In this document: positions 11,451 to 19,806 of the stretch, in pieces
Layout of the letters: the number at the start of each line of letters is the position of its first letter
Position numbering within the stretch: the first letter of the stretch is position 1
DNA from: Streptomyces abikoensis
GTDB lineage: Bacteria; Actinomycetota; Actinomycetes; Streptomycetales; Streptomycetaceae
NCBI RefSeq assembly: GCF_014648775.1
Contig: NZ_BMRT01000006.1
Location: forward strand, 248,001-312,000
Direction: 5' to 3'
DNA length: 64,000 nucleotides
Notes under the pieces: model-generated
Seen by the model: the letters and a program-made list of their open reading frames with translations, nothing else
The model's database searches: none
What the model was told of the DNA's origin: nothing
Program-made: the position numbers and the translations under genes

Positions 11451-11723
11451 GTGTCCTCTTCCATCACCGCGCCCGAGGGCATCATCAACCCGCCGATTGA
11501 TGAGCTGCTCGAGGCGACCGACTCGAAGTACAGCCTGGTGATCTACGCCGCCAAGCGCGCGCGCCAGATCAACGCGTACTACTCGCAGCTCGGCGAGGGC
11601 CTGCTGGAGTACGTCGGCCCGCTGGTGGACACCCACGTCCACGAGAAGCCGCTCTCCATCGCGCTCCGCGAGATCAACGCGGGCCTGCTGACCTCCGAGG
11701 CCGTCGAGGCCCCGGCGGCGTAA
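11451..11723 (+). CDS. rpoZ: RNA polymerase omega subunit
   Basis: Assists beta-prime folding and polymerase assembly. The 90-residue length is normal for actinobacteria. PPIDELLEATDSKYSLVIYAAKRARQIN near residues 14-42 is the conserved core, with the Lys/Arg-rich AAKRARQIN helix. The GTG at 11451 follows GGAAGGCAGAGA. It is placed between gmk and coaBC as in other actinobacteria and is followed by a hairpin at 11750-11776. Confidence 0.96.
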   Translation: MSSSITAPEGIINPPIDELLEATDSKYSLVIYAAKRARQINAYYSQLGEGLLEYVGPLVDTHVHEKPLSIALREINAGLLTSEAVEAPAA

Positions 11724-11749
11724 GCACCGTCGTATTCGTTCGTCATCGA

Positions 11750-11776
11750 GGGCCCGGCAGCGCGTCTGCCGGGCCC
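11750..11776 (+). terminator. Hairpin terminator after rpoZ
   Basis: GGGCCCGGCAG (11750-11760) pairs perfectly with CTGCCGGGCCC (11766-11776) over a 5-base loop. It is followed by TTGGTGTGT, a weak T-rich tail. It lies 26 bases after the rpoZ stop. Confidence 0.65.
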
Positions 11777-11844
11777 TTGGTGTGTCATTGGACAGTGCGC
11801 ACACGTGTACGTGCGTACGGGGATCGTGGGGAGAAGCGAGAGCG

Positions 11845-13053
11845 ATGGACAAGCCCAACGTCGTCCTGGGGGTCAGCGGCGGGATCGCCGCCTACAAGGC
11901 GTGCGAGCTGCTGCGCCGCCTCACCGAGTCCGGCCATGACGTCCGGGTGGTGCCCACCGCGTCCGCCCTGAACTTCGTGGGCGAGGCGACCTGGTCCGCG
12001 CTGTCCGGCCACCCCGCCGGCACCGAGGTGTGGGAGGACGTCCACGAGGTGCCCCACGTGCGGATCGGCCAGCGGGCCGACCTCGTCGTCGTCGCCCCCG
12101 CGACCGCCGACATGCTGGCCAAGGCCGCCCACGGCCTCGCCGACGACCTGCTGACCAATACGCTCCTCACCGCCCGCTGCCCGGTCGTCTTCGCCCCGGC
12201 GATGCACACCGAGATGTGGGAGAACCCGGCCACCCAGGAGAACGTGGCGACGCTGCGCCGCCGCGGCGCGATCGTCATCGAGCCCGCCGTGGGCCGGCTG
12301 ACCGGTGTCGACACCGGCAAGGGCCGGCTGCCCGACCCCGGCGAGATCTTCGAGGTCTGCCGCCGGGTCCTGGCACGCGGCGCGGAGGGCGTGGCCGCCG
12401 ACCTCGCGGGCCGCCACGTCGTGGTGAGCGCGGGCGGCACCCGGGAGCCCCTGGACCCCGTGCGCTACCTGGGGAACCGTTCCTCCGGCAAGCAGGGCTA
12501 CGCCCTCGCCCGGACCGCCGTCGCCCGGGGCGCCCGGGTCACCCTGGTCGCCGCCAACAGCGAGCTGCCCGACCCCGCCGGCGCCGACGTGGTGCGCGTG
12601 GGGACGGCGGTGCAGTTGCGGGAGGCCGTGCTCAAGGCCGCGGCGGATGCCGACGTCGTGGTGATGGCCGCGGCGGTCGCGGACTTCCGGCCCGCCAGCT
12701 ACGCCGAGGGAAAGATCAAGAAGCGGGACGGGCAGGAGCCGGAGCCGGTCGCGCTGGTGCGCAACCCGGACGTCCTCGCCGAGCTCTCGGCGGACCGCCC
12801 CCGCCCCGGCCAGGTCGTCGTCGGCTTCGCCGCCGAGACCGACCACGTGCTGGAGAACGGCCGCGCCAAGCTCGCCCGCAAGGGCTGTGACCTGCTGGTC
12901 GTCAATGAGGTGGGGGAGCGGAAGACATTCGGCTCCGAGCGGAACGAGGCCGTCGTGCTCGCCCCCGACGGCACCGAGACCCCGGTCCCGTACGGCCCCA
13001 AGGAAGCCCTCGCGGACACGGTCTGGGACCTCGTCGTCCCCCGTCTCGGCTGA
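11845..13053 (+). CDS. coaBC: Bifunctional phosphopantothenoylcysteine decarboxylase / phosphopantothenate-cysteine ligase
   Basis: Two successive steps of coenzyme A synthesis in one 402-residue protein. The N-terminal FMN flavoprotein CoaC (to about 180) has GVSGGIAAYKACELLRRL, VVVAPATADMLAK and PAMHTEMW. The last motif has His where many bacteria have Asn (PAMN); I know this substitution from mycobacterial CoaBC, so it is not a defect. The C-terminal CoaB has GGTREPLDPVRYLGNRSSG. The start at 11845 was chosen because family members begin just before VVLGVSGGIAAYK; GGGGAG lies 12-17 bases upstream. Confidence 0.95.
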   Translation: MDKPNVVLGVSGGIAAYKACELLRRLTESGHDVRVVPTASALNFVGEATWSALSGHPAGTEVWEDVHEVPHVRIGQRADLVVVAPATADMLAKAAHGLADDLLTNTLLTARCPVVFAPAMHTEMWENPATQENVATLRRRGAIVIEPAVGRLTGVDTGKGRLPDPGEIFEVCRRVLARGAEGVAADLAGRHVVVSAGGTREPLDPVRYLGNRSSGKQGYALARTAVARGARVTLVAANSELPDPAGADVVRVGTAVQLREAVLKAAADADVVVMAAAVADFRPASYAEGKIKKRDGQEPEPVALVRNPDVLAELSADRPRPGQVVVGFAAETDHVLENGRAKLARKGCDLLVVNEVGERKTFGSERNEAVVLAPDGTETPVPYGPKEALADTVWDLVVPRLG

Positions 13054-13061
13054 CGCCCGAC

Positions 13062-13108
13062 GGGCACGGTCCATACAGCTTCTGTGACGGGAGTCACAGA
13101 CCGTGCCC
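13062..13108 (+). promoter_or_regulatory. Nested hairpin between coaBC and metK
   Basis: An outer stem GGGCACGGT/ACCGTGCCC (13062-13070 with 13100-13108) encloses an inner stem of TCTGTGAC with GTCACAGA (13081-13088 with 13093-13100). The two stems share base 13100. It starts 9 bases after the coaBC stop, with no T-run, and lies 131 bases before metK. It may end coaBC transcription or be part of a metK leader. I could not match it to a known SAM riboswitch class. Confidence 0.5.
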
Positions 13109-13239
13109 AATCTCATCCGGGGCGGGATGTCCTGTCGGTGACGATGCCAGATAAACTGGCTACGGATCCGAGTCGAGCGCAGCTCTCGGCCGGATCTGTC
13201 AATGCTCAGACAGCAGCCGCTGCAACCCCAGGGAGCGAT

Positions 13240-14448
13240 GTGTCCCGCCGCCTGTTCACCTCGGAGTCCGTGACCGAGGGTCACCCCGACAAGATCGCTG
13301 ATCAGATCAGCGACTCCATTCTCGACGCCCTCCTCAAGGAGGACCCGACGTCCCGCGTCGCCGTCGAGACGCTCATCACCACCGGCCTGGTGCACGTCGC
13401 CGGCGAGGTGACCACGAAGGCCTACGCGCCGATCGCCACGCTCGTGCGCAACAAGATCCTCGAGATCGGCTACGACTCGTCCAAGAAGGGCTTCGACGGC
13501 GCCTCCTGCGGCGTCTCGGTCTCCATCGGCGCGCAGTCCCCCGACATCGCCCAGGGCGTCGACACCGCCTACGAGACCCGCGTCGAGGGCGACGAGGACG
13601 AGCTCGACAAGCAGGGCGCCGGCGACCAGGGCCTGATGTTCGGCTTCGCCTGCGACGAGACGCCGAACCTGATGCCGCTCCCGATCGAGCTCGCGCACCG
13701 GCTCTCGCGCCGCCTGTCCGAGGTCCGCAAGAACGGCACCATCCCGTACCTGCGCCCGGACGGCAAGACCCAGGTCACCATCGAGTACGACGGCAACAAG
13801 GCTGTGCGCCTGGACACCGTTGTCGTCTCCTCGCAGCACGCCTCCGACATCGACCTGGACTCGTTGCTCGCGCCCGACATCCGCGAGTTCGTCGTCGAGC
13901 ACGTGCTCAAGCAGCTCGTCGAGGACGGCATCAAGCTCGACACTGACGGCTACCGCCTCCTGGTTAACCCCACCGGCCGCTTCGAGATCGGCGGCCCCAT
14001 GGGCGACGCCGGCCTCACCGGCCGCAAGATCATCATCGACACCTACGGCGGCATGGCCCGCCACGGTGGCGGCGCCTTCTCCGGCAAGGACCCGTCCAAG
14101 GTCGACCGCTCCGCCGCGTACGCGATGCGCTGGGTCGCCAAGAACGTCGTCGCCGCCGGTCTGGCCGCGCGCTGCGAGGTCCAGGTCGCCTACGCGATCG
14201 GCAAGGCCGAGCCCGTCGGTCTCTTCGTCGAGACCTTCGGCACCAACACGGTCGACACCGACAAGATCGAGAACGCCATCGCCGAGGTCTTCGACCTCCG
14301 CCCGGCCGCGATCATCCGCGATCTCGACCTGCTCCGCCCGATCTACGCCCAGACCGCCGCGTACGGCCACTTCGGCCGCGAGCTCCCCGACTTCACCTGG
14401 GAGCGCACCGACCGCGTGGACGCGCTGCGCAAGGCGGCGGGGCTGTAG
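13240..14448 (+). CDS. metK: S-adenosylmethionine synthetase
   Basis: Makes SAM from methionine and ATP. The 402-residue protein carries the conserved GHPDK (about 14-18), GAGDQGLMFGFACDE and the P-loop-like GGGAFSGKDPSKVDRS. The GTG at 13240 was chosen because homologues start MSRRLFTSESVTEGHPDK and GGGAG sits four bases upstream. An in-frame GTG at 13084 would add 52 low-complexity residues and overlap the nested hairpin. SAM level affects antibiotic production and development in Streptomyces. Confidence 0.97.
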   Translation: MSRRLFTSESVTEGHPDKIADQISDSILDALLKEDPTSRVAVETLITTGLVHVAGEVTTKAYAPIATLVRNKILEIGYDSSKKGFDGASCGVSVSIGAQSPDIAQGVDTAYETRVEGDEDELDKQGAGDQGLMFGFACDETPNLMPLPIELAHRLSRRLSEVRKNGTIPYLRPDGKTQVTIEYDGNKAVRLDTVVVSSQHASDIDLDSLLAPDIREFVVEHVLKQLVEDGIKLDTDGYRLLVNPTGRFEIGGPMGDAGLTGRKIIIDTYGGMARHGGGAFSGKDPSKVDRSAAYAMRWVAKNVVAAGLAARCEVQVAYAIGKAEPVGLFVETFGTNTVDTDKIENAIAEVFDLRPAAIIRDLDLLRPIYAQTAAYGHFGRELPDFTWERTDRVDALRKAAGL

Positions 14449-14474
14449 GTCCCGCGCAGGTCGCATGTACCGAG

Positions 14475-14514
14475 CCGATGGCCGGTGCCCTCCTCGGAGG
14501 GCACCGGCCATCGG
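14475..14514. terminator. Bidirectional hairpin terminator between metK and the TIR block
   Basis: Two 19-base arms (14475-14493 and 14496-14514) are perfectly complementary around a 2-base centre. This makes a very stable stem between metK (plus) and the minus-strand gene ending at 14527. No T-run is seen. It would stop convergent transcription from both sides. Confidence 0.75.
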
Positions 14515-14526
14515 TGCGTGCGGGCG

Positions 14527-15654
14527 CTAAAGGATGGGCGGCTCGTCCGGTGGGCCGAACGACGGGCCGGCGCCGTCGTCCGGGGTTCGCGGCGCGTCGA
14601 AGCGCTGCCGTATCTCCTCGGCGGTTCCATGCTGGTCGGCCGCGTCCGCGGCTCTCGCGACCCGCTGGGCGAAGAGCGACCGACGAGGGTCGTCCTCGTC
14701 GAATCCCATCGCGTTCAGCATCTCGTCGAAGCGGTCGGCGGCCGACGGGTCACCGGGCGTATCGCCGGACGTCCCGTCGGGGAATTCCATGTAGTCCTCC
14801 CCGGCCGCCTCGTATTCCTCGCTCTGCCCGGTTACTGGCTCGCCCCATTCGGGGACCGGGTGAGGTACCAGATGCCGAAATCGCTCGGGAACGTCCTGAT
14901 TGTTGGCGGCCGACGAGAGCTGGGCCAGCAGGCCGAGATCCGCCACCGTTTTGTCGACCTTGTCGTCGTTCTTCGCGAGCCACCACACCACGGCGCTGCC
15001 GGTGTTCCTCAATACGTCCCCGCCCAGGTAGGCGCGCCTGCTCTGCTCGTACTTCCGCTCGTGCTCCCAGACCGCTTCGTCCTTGCGCACGGCGGAAAGC
15101 TTCGCCAGCCGCTCCTGGTCCTGGTCGGAGAGGGTGAGCAGGACGTTTTCCGCCATGGCGAACACCCGGCCCGTCGGGTCGGGCAGCATGGTGCCCAGTT
15201 CGCCGTTCAGCTGGTACTGGGCCAGGGTGCTTCGGCCGGGTGACTTCCGCGCCGTGATCTCGCGGGCCCGGTTGAGAACGGCGTCGATGGCGAGTGAGCC
15301 GGCATTGACGAGGGGGGCGTCCGCCGGGGCGTCCTCGGCGGGCCACCAGCGCACTGTCGCCGAAAAGATGAAGTCGTAGTCGTCGGTGTCGCTCGGCAGG
15401 GCCACGTCCGTGATGCGCTGCTCCCGGCGTTCCAACGGCGGGATCGGCAGATCGGGCTCCAGCATCAGCTCTTGAGAAAAGGGGCTCCGTCGGCGGTCTG
15501 CCGCCTTCACCGCCACGACCGCGATCGCGGCAAGGACGGCAGCCGACGTGGGCCATGCCCAGAGCGGCCATTCCACGCACAGACCGACGATGACGATGAG
15601 TAATGCGCCGATGACGGTGAGGAAGGCCGTCAGGGTTTTGTGACCGGAGGTCAT
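14527..15654 (-). CDS. Membrane-anchored protein of the TIR block, function unknown
   Basis: A 375-residue protein with two membrane segments near the N-terminus (about 7-26 and 31-50) and a long cytosolic part. The soluble part has a beta-rich stretch (DFIFSATVRWWPAED), a helical charged region (SDQDQERLAKLSAVRKDE) and an acidic, Pro-rich tail. The arrangement loosely recalls SPFH/band-7 anchors, but I do not recognise a family with confidence. The start at 15654 was chosen because the membrane segments begin there and GGGAG lies about 12 bases upstream; a longer frame upstream is low-complexity. It lies 43 bases after the P-loop gene and is the last gene of the block. Confidence 0.75.
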   Translation of the reverse strand: MTSGHKTLTAFLTVIGALLIVIVGLCVEWPLWAWPTSAAVLAAIAVVAVKAADRRRSPFSQELMLEPDLPIPPLERREQRITDVALPSDTDDYDFIFSATVRWWPAEDAPADAPLVNAGSLAIDAVLNRAREITARKSPGRSTLAQYQLNGELGTMLPDPTGRVFAMAENVLLTLSDQDQERLAKLSAVRKDEAVWEHERKYEQSRRAYLGGDVLRNTGSAVVWWLAKNDDKVDKTVADLGLLAQLSSAANNQDVPERFRHLVPHPVPEWGEPVTGQSEEYEAAGEDYMEFPDGTSGDTPGDPSAADRFDEMLNAMGFDEDDPRRSLFAQRVARAADAADQHGTAEEIRQRFDAPRTPDDGAGPSFGPPDEPPIL

Positions 15655-15697
15655 CGTGTGTTGTCTCCCGTTGGGTATGACAGATGAGTGCGTCGCC

Positions 15698-17653
15698 CTA
15701 CAGCCCTTGAGCGGCATCGACCATCTGGAGGAAACGGTCCGCCACGTCGGTCCGTGAGCCGCGGCCCGACGGGCTCTCGGCCGAGCGGGCCCAGTCACGC
15801 GTGGCCACATAGAGGAGGCTCAGAAGATCGCTCCTATCTCCACCGGAATCGACCAGCACGGACAGCAGCCCGTCGCGGTACCGGCTGTCCTCCGATGCCA
15901 CGACCAGCCAGCGCTCCATGGGCGCGCTCCAGGCGCTGCGCGGACGGAGCAGTAGGGCGGCCCTCCAGCAGGCGGCCCATTGCCGTCGCATGCCGGATCC
16001 GGTGACAAGGGACGGGCGGGCGGGCGCGGAGTCCGCCAGAGCGAGGAAGAGATCGACGTCGGCCGGCCACTCCGCTGGGGCGATGCCACGGTCGAGCCGG
16101 TCGAGAAGCCTGTGGTGGAGGCGGCGATCGTCGCGCACGAGCCGGAGCAGGGCGTCCCGCGCCAGCGTGGTGCCGCGCTCCCGTCTGGCCAGATGGTGCA
16201 GCCGGACCATGGCCTGGTCCGGGTGGCGCACCGCCATGACCTCACCGCAGACTCCGACGAGCACCTCGGCGAGCCCCGGCGCCAAACGGCGTTCACAGGA
16301 CCAGTCGTAGATCTTCCTCCGGAAGTAGTGCCCCCATGCCTCGTGGGTGAGGCCGTGCTCAAGAGTGTGCGCGGCCGCCCGCTGCCGGATCGTCCGGAGT
16401 GAAGCGTCGGCGTGTGCCGATCCGCCCCACTGCTCCACGAGCGTCACCAGGTCACCCGGCCGCTCCGTCCGCAAGCACTGTTCCGTGAACCGGGCGATCA
16501 GACGGTCGCGATCGTCCTGTGTCAGCGTGCGCAGTTCGACGGTGCTTCCCACCCACCCCCGGAAGTGGCGGCGGAGCTCCGGCATCGTCGCCCAGAAATG
16601 CGTCCGGACAGCCGGGGCATAGCCGAGACCGGCGAACCGGACCTTGCCGTCCGTGTCCCGCTCGGCGTTGATCGACTTGAATCGCTCGGCGAGATCCGCC
16701 CGCTCCAGCGGGGGCGCCGGGTCGTCCGGATGGCCCACGGCGCGCAGCAGGTCGCGGGTGGCGCGGTGTACGGCGTCGGCGTGTGCGCCGTGCAGCATGG
16801 CTGTGGAGAGCAGCAGGGCGCGCTGGGGCCCTTCCCGCAGGGACACGACGTCATCCGCGGCCTGCTTGGCCCGGTCCGTCACCGCACCGAGAGCCTCTTG
16901 GCACCACTTGGGGAATCCGCCCGGCCCGGGCGACGCGGCACGGGCGCGTGCCAGGTAGTGGGCGAGGGCGGCGATGTCCCGCAGGGGCGGGTTCCTGTCC
17001 AGGTAGGAGACCAGGTCCGCGGGTAACACCGCGGTCTCGTCGGGCTCGATTCCCGACAGGCGCGCATAGCGCCGCAGCACTTCTCTTCCCGAGGGGCGGT
17101 CGATATCGGCTCGAAACTGCTGGAACGGCGGATCCAGCTGGTGCGCGAGGCGGTCCGGGAGGACCACCACCAGGTGCGCCCGGCGCTCCACCACTGTCTG
17201 CCGGAACGAGGAGAGTTCGTCCTGGACGTCGCTCCACAGACCTTCGTCGCGCGTGGACATGTTCAGCAGGAGCCGGTCGTTCTCGCCGATGTGGTCCGCG
17301 ATCAGGTACGGCTTTTTCTTCTCGCCTTCCGGCGTCAGCTCGTGGAAGGTTCCCTCGTCCTCGGCGAGTTCATGCAGCAGCATTTGCGCCGCGGAGTGCC
17401 TGCCACTTCCCGGGTCTCCGTTCAGCAGCACGGTCCCGCTTTGTCCCAGCAGTTTCCGCGCCTCATCGAGGCCGAAAGGGGGGACGAAACGCTGTCGGAG
17501 CCAGCGCAGCTGGTCCTCGGCGATCGTGCGGGGCGTCTGCCCATGCGCGTTCCTCAGCAGTTCGCTGGGGTCGTTGATGATGATCTGGTCGCCGTCGCCC
17601 GTGTGGACGGGCCCTTGGCCCCCCGAGAGGAAGGAACCGATCCGTTCGCTCAC
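15698..17653 (-). CDS. STAND-like P-loop protein with N-terminal Gly-rich signalling motif
   Basis: A 651-residue protein. Residues 7-27 hold SGGQGPVHTGDGDQIII, matching the C-terminal repeats of the neighbouring TIR protein. A P-loop-like GDPGSGRHS at 79-87 follows; the usual Lys is Arg (R85) and the next residue is His (H86), so ATP hydrolysis may be weak or lost. LVVVLPD near 158-164 could be Walker B. The rest is helical and may be a sensor or scaffold. The GTG start overlaps the TIR stop (GTGA, 17650-17653). Function is inferred: a receptor-like partner for the TIR effector. Confidence 0.8.
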   Translation of the reverse strand: MSERIGSFLSGGQGPVHTGDGDQIIINDPSELLRNAHGQTPRTIAEDQLRWLRQRFVPPFGLDEARKLLGQSGTVLLNGDPGSGRHSAAQMLLHELAEDEGTFHELTPEGEKKKPYLIADHIGENDRLLLNMSTRDEGLWSDVQDELSSFRQTVVERRAHLVVVLPDRLAHQLDPPFQQFRADIDRPSGREVLRRYARLSGIEPDETAVLPADLVSYLDRNPPLRDIAALAHYLARARAASPGPGGFPKWCQEALGAVTDRAKQAADDVVSLREGPQRALLLSTAMLHGAHADAVHRATRDLLRAVGHPDDPAPPLERADLAERFKSINAERDTDGKVRFAGLGYAPAVRTHFWATMPELRRHFRGWVGSTVELRTLTQDDRDRLIARFTEQCLRTERPGDLVTLVEQWGGSAHADASLRTIRQRAAAHTLEHGLTHEAWGHYFRRKIYDWSCERRLAPGLAEVLVGVCGEVMAVRHPDQAMVRLHHLARRERGTTLARDALLRLVRDDRRLHHRLLDRLDRGIAPAEWPADVDLFLALADSAPARPSLVTGSGMRRQWAACWRAALLLRPRSAWSAPMERWLVVASEDSRYRDGLLSVLVDSGGDRSDLLSLLYVATRDWARSAESPSGRGSRTDVADRFLQMVDAAQGL

Positions 17654-18396
17654 TGCTCGTCGTCCGCAGTGCCGTTCGTCCGGTCGAGACGGTGCCGGAT
17701 GCCTCCTTGGAGGTCGCCTGCCACGTAGGTGGCGCCGGCCCCCGATCCGGTTCCGGAAAAGTGCTGCGACCCGACGTACTGGTCACCTCTGCCCGTGTGC
17801 ACGGGCCCCCGCGTCCCATGGAGGGACGTGCCCACGGTGCCGGTGAAGTCCCGTGTCTGGACGACCGTGCCTTGGGTGCCGCCGCTCACGGAGTTCCGCA
17901 CGGGAGCGGCCTGGTCCGTCCGGGCGGTGCTGGTGTCGGCGGCGGCGAGCTGCGGGACGAGCTCCGCCAGCGCGTCGCCGATGCGGGTGAGATCGGCCTG
18001 GGCGTTCTGGTGGTCGAATCGCAGCGAATTGAGGTCGGCGATTCGCTGCAGCTTCTTCGGAAGTGCGGCCTTGGAGAGCCTGTCGGTCGTGCGTCCGTCG
18101 AGCACGGGGAGAACCTCGATCCCGTATTCGAAGGCTTCGAGGATCTCCTGACGAACCCAGTCCTCGGCGTTACGCAGCCCGGGGTGGCGCGCCCAGTCCT
18201 GCCCGATGACCGCGATCAGGACGCTGCTGCTCCGGACCGCTTTTCGGAGCGCTGCGGGGAATAACGTGCCGGGCCGAATGGACTTCGAGGCACGGAAGAC
18301 CCTCTCGTCCCCGAAGCGGGCGGAGAGCGCCGTGTCGAGAACTGTGGCGGTCTTCTCGCCGTCACCGGTCCGGTAGTTGATGAAGACGTCGGGCAT
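17650..18396 (-). CDS. TIR-domain protein with C-terminal Gly-rich repeats
   Basis: A 248-residue protein. The TIR domain (about 1-135) opens DVFINYRTGD. It has DWVRQEILEAF at 79-89, closely matching the catalytic stretch DWVHKEI of SARM1, so E84 is the likely NADase glutamate. After a linker come three repeats of about 20 residues: SGGTQGTVVQTRDFTG (171-186), GTRGPVHTGRGDQYVG (194-209) and SGTGSGAGATYVAGDLQGG (214-232). The second matches the N-terminus of the next protein. The ATG follows GAGAGGAAAA, which overlaps the regulator's stop. Likely an NAD-cleaving effector; no assay is known to me. Confidence 0.88.
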   Translation of the reverse strand: MPDVFINYRTGDGEKTATVLDTALSARFGDERVFRASKSIRPGTLFPAALRKAVRSSSVLIAVIGQDWARHPGLRNAEDWVRQEILEAFEYGIEVLPVLDGRTTDRLSKAALPKKLQRIADLNSLRFDHQNAQADLTRIGDALAELVPQLAAADTSTARTDQAAPVRNSVSGGTQGTVVQTRDFTGTVGTSLHGTRGPVHTGRGDQYVGSQHFSGTGSGAGATYVAGDLQGGIRHRLDRTNGTADDEQ

Positions 18397-18408
18397 GGCG
18401 TTTTCCTC

Positions 18409-19719
18409 TCAGCTTGACGGATGTTGCACGGAGACGAAATGCAGTGCGGCTGTGAGCTCGGGTGCCAGCGAGCGAACAGCGGAGTTGCGCGGATGGCGGG
18501 CCAGCGTGCGCTCCAGTCGACGCAGGTCCGCCGTGATGGTGGCGGAACCCACGGCGATGGTGGTGGGGAGCAGGGGCGCCACCACGTCGCAGGCATGGTC
18601 GATGTCACCGGCGGAGGCATGGGCGAGGGCACGGCGTACGCCGTAGCGGGCCTGGGACCGCAGGGCGTGGCCCGGTAATCGCCGCACCTGCGCGTCCATG
18701 ACCGTCGCGGCCTGCCGGGGCCGGCCCAGGTCGTGGAGGCACCAACCGGTCACCATGGCGACCGGGTCGGAAAGGCTGGTGGGACCGATGACGGGGGAGT
18801 CCGAGGCGGCCCCGGGGACGGCGAGCAGGGCTCGGGCACGGTCCAGACAGCGCATGCAGGAGTCGTAGTCTCCCGCGAGCGCGTGACCCTGCGCCTCGCG
18901 CTGTGCGGCCAGGCCCCGGATGCGCGGCGGCAAGTGACCACCCTGCGCCTGACGGGCCAGGTCGATGGTTTCGGCGGCGTCCTGCCGGTACATGGCGATC
19001 AGTGCCCTCCGCACGAGGGCGTAAGCCGCGAGGTGGTCGTCGCCGCCGGCGGCCGCCATGCGCACGGCGCGTTCCGTCCACCACAGAGCGGACAGGTCGT
19101 TCCCCGTCTCCTGCACGAGCCAGCCGATGTACTCGGCGTAGCGGGAAGCCAGCCCGAGCAGGCCCGCGCGGGTGCGCGGACCGGCGCGCAGGGCGAGGCT
19201 CCGCAAGGTGTGCGTCTGCGCGATCAAGGCGGGCAGCACGGCCTCGGGAGCGGCCGCTTGGCCGAGCTGCCGGTACTGGCCGAACAAAGAACGGGACATC
19301 TCCAGCAGCGAATCCCCCTCGGGGCCGGCCGGCGGGCGGGGGAGGCCCATACGGAGTCCGACCGCCGAAGCGGCCGCTCTTGCCACGACCTGCCTGCGGC
19401 CCAGGGGCTCGAACCGGCTCGGCCCGTCCGGGGACAACTCCATCGACCACATCTCCTCGTCACCGGTGCTCGCTTGTGAGGGTTCCGCTTCCGTCCGTCG
19501 GCGTTCGTCCGGGACCAGAGCGATCAGTGCGCCCCCCGCCTCGAATACGGCATCGCACAGGCGCGCCAGGTCCGGACTGGCCGGCTTGTCACCACGCTCC
19601 ACCTTGCTCAGGTGGCCCTTGCTGAAGTGGACGCGTGAGGCCAGGTCGTCCAGCGTCATCCGCGCGGCGCGGCGCAGTGTGCGGAGCTCGTGTCCGAAGT
19701 GACGTGACTGCTCGAGCAC
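18409..19719 (-). CDS. XRE-family regulator with TPR-like sensor domain
   Basis: A 436-residue protein with an N-terminal helix-turn-helix (about 10-65, core MTLDDLASRVHFSKGHLSKVERG). An alpha-helical TPR-like region follows, with repeated A-x-RAL and G-x-Y motifs, as in many Streptomyces XRE regulators. It starts with GTG at 19719 and is the first gene of the minus-strand block; its stop is 12 bases before the TIR start. A perfect palindrome at 19807-19823 in its upstream region is a plausible operator. It probably controls the block, which is inferred from position. Confidence 0.85.
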   Translation of the reverse strand: MLEQSRHFGHELRTLRRAARMTLDDLASRVHFSKGHLSKVERGDKPASPDLARLCDAVFEAGGALIALVPDERRRTEAEPSQASTGDEEMWSMELSPDGPSRFEPLGRRQVVARAAASAVGLRMGLPRPPAGPEGDSLLEMSRSLFGQYRQLGQAAAPEAVLPALIAQTHTLRSLALRAGPRTRAGLLGLASRYAEYIGWLVQETGNDLSALWWTERAVRMAAAGGDDHLAAYALVRRALIAMYRQDAAETIDLARQAQGGHLPPRIRGLAAQREAQGHALAGDYDSCMRCLDRARALLAVPGAASDSPVIGPTSLSDPVAMVTGWCLHDLGRPRQAATVMDAQVRRLPGHALRSQARYGVRRALAHASAGDIDHACDVVAPLLPTTIAVGSATITADLRRLERTLARHPRNSAVRSLAPELTAALHFVSVQHPSS

Positions 19720-19806
19720 GTGAATCCCCCTCGTTTTCCTCTCGCCGACAGCCCCTCCGGACGCCGCGAGTCAGATTGCGGGGCGGCGCCACGCGGAGCA
19801 AGGTCA

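Noticed and set aside
13084..13239. Longer metK start at 13084
   Set aside because: Lies inside a hairpin, no ribosome site, adds 52 residues not known in MetK.
13054..13239. SAM riboswitch before metK
   Set aside because: No conserved SAM-I, SAM-II or SAM-IV core sequence could be found; only hairpins.
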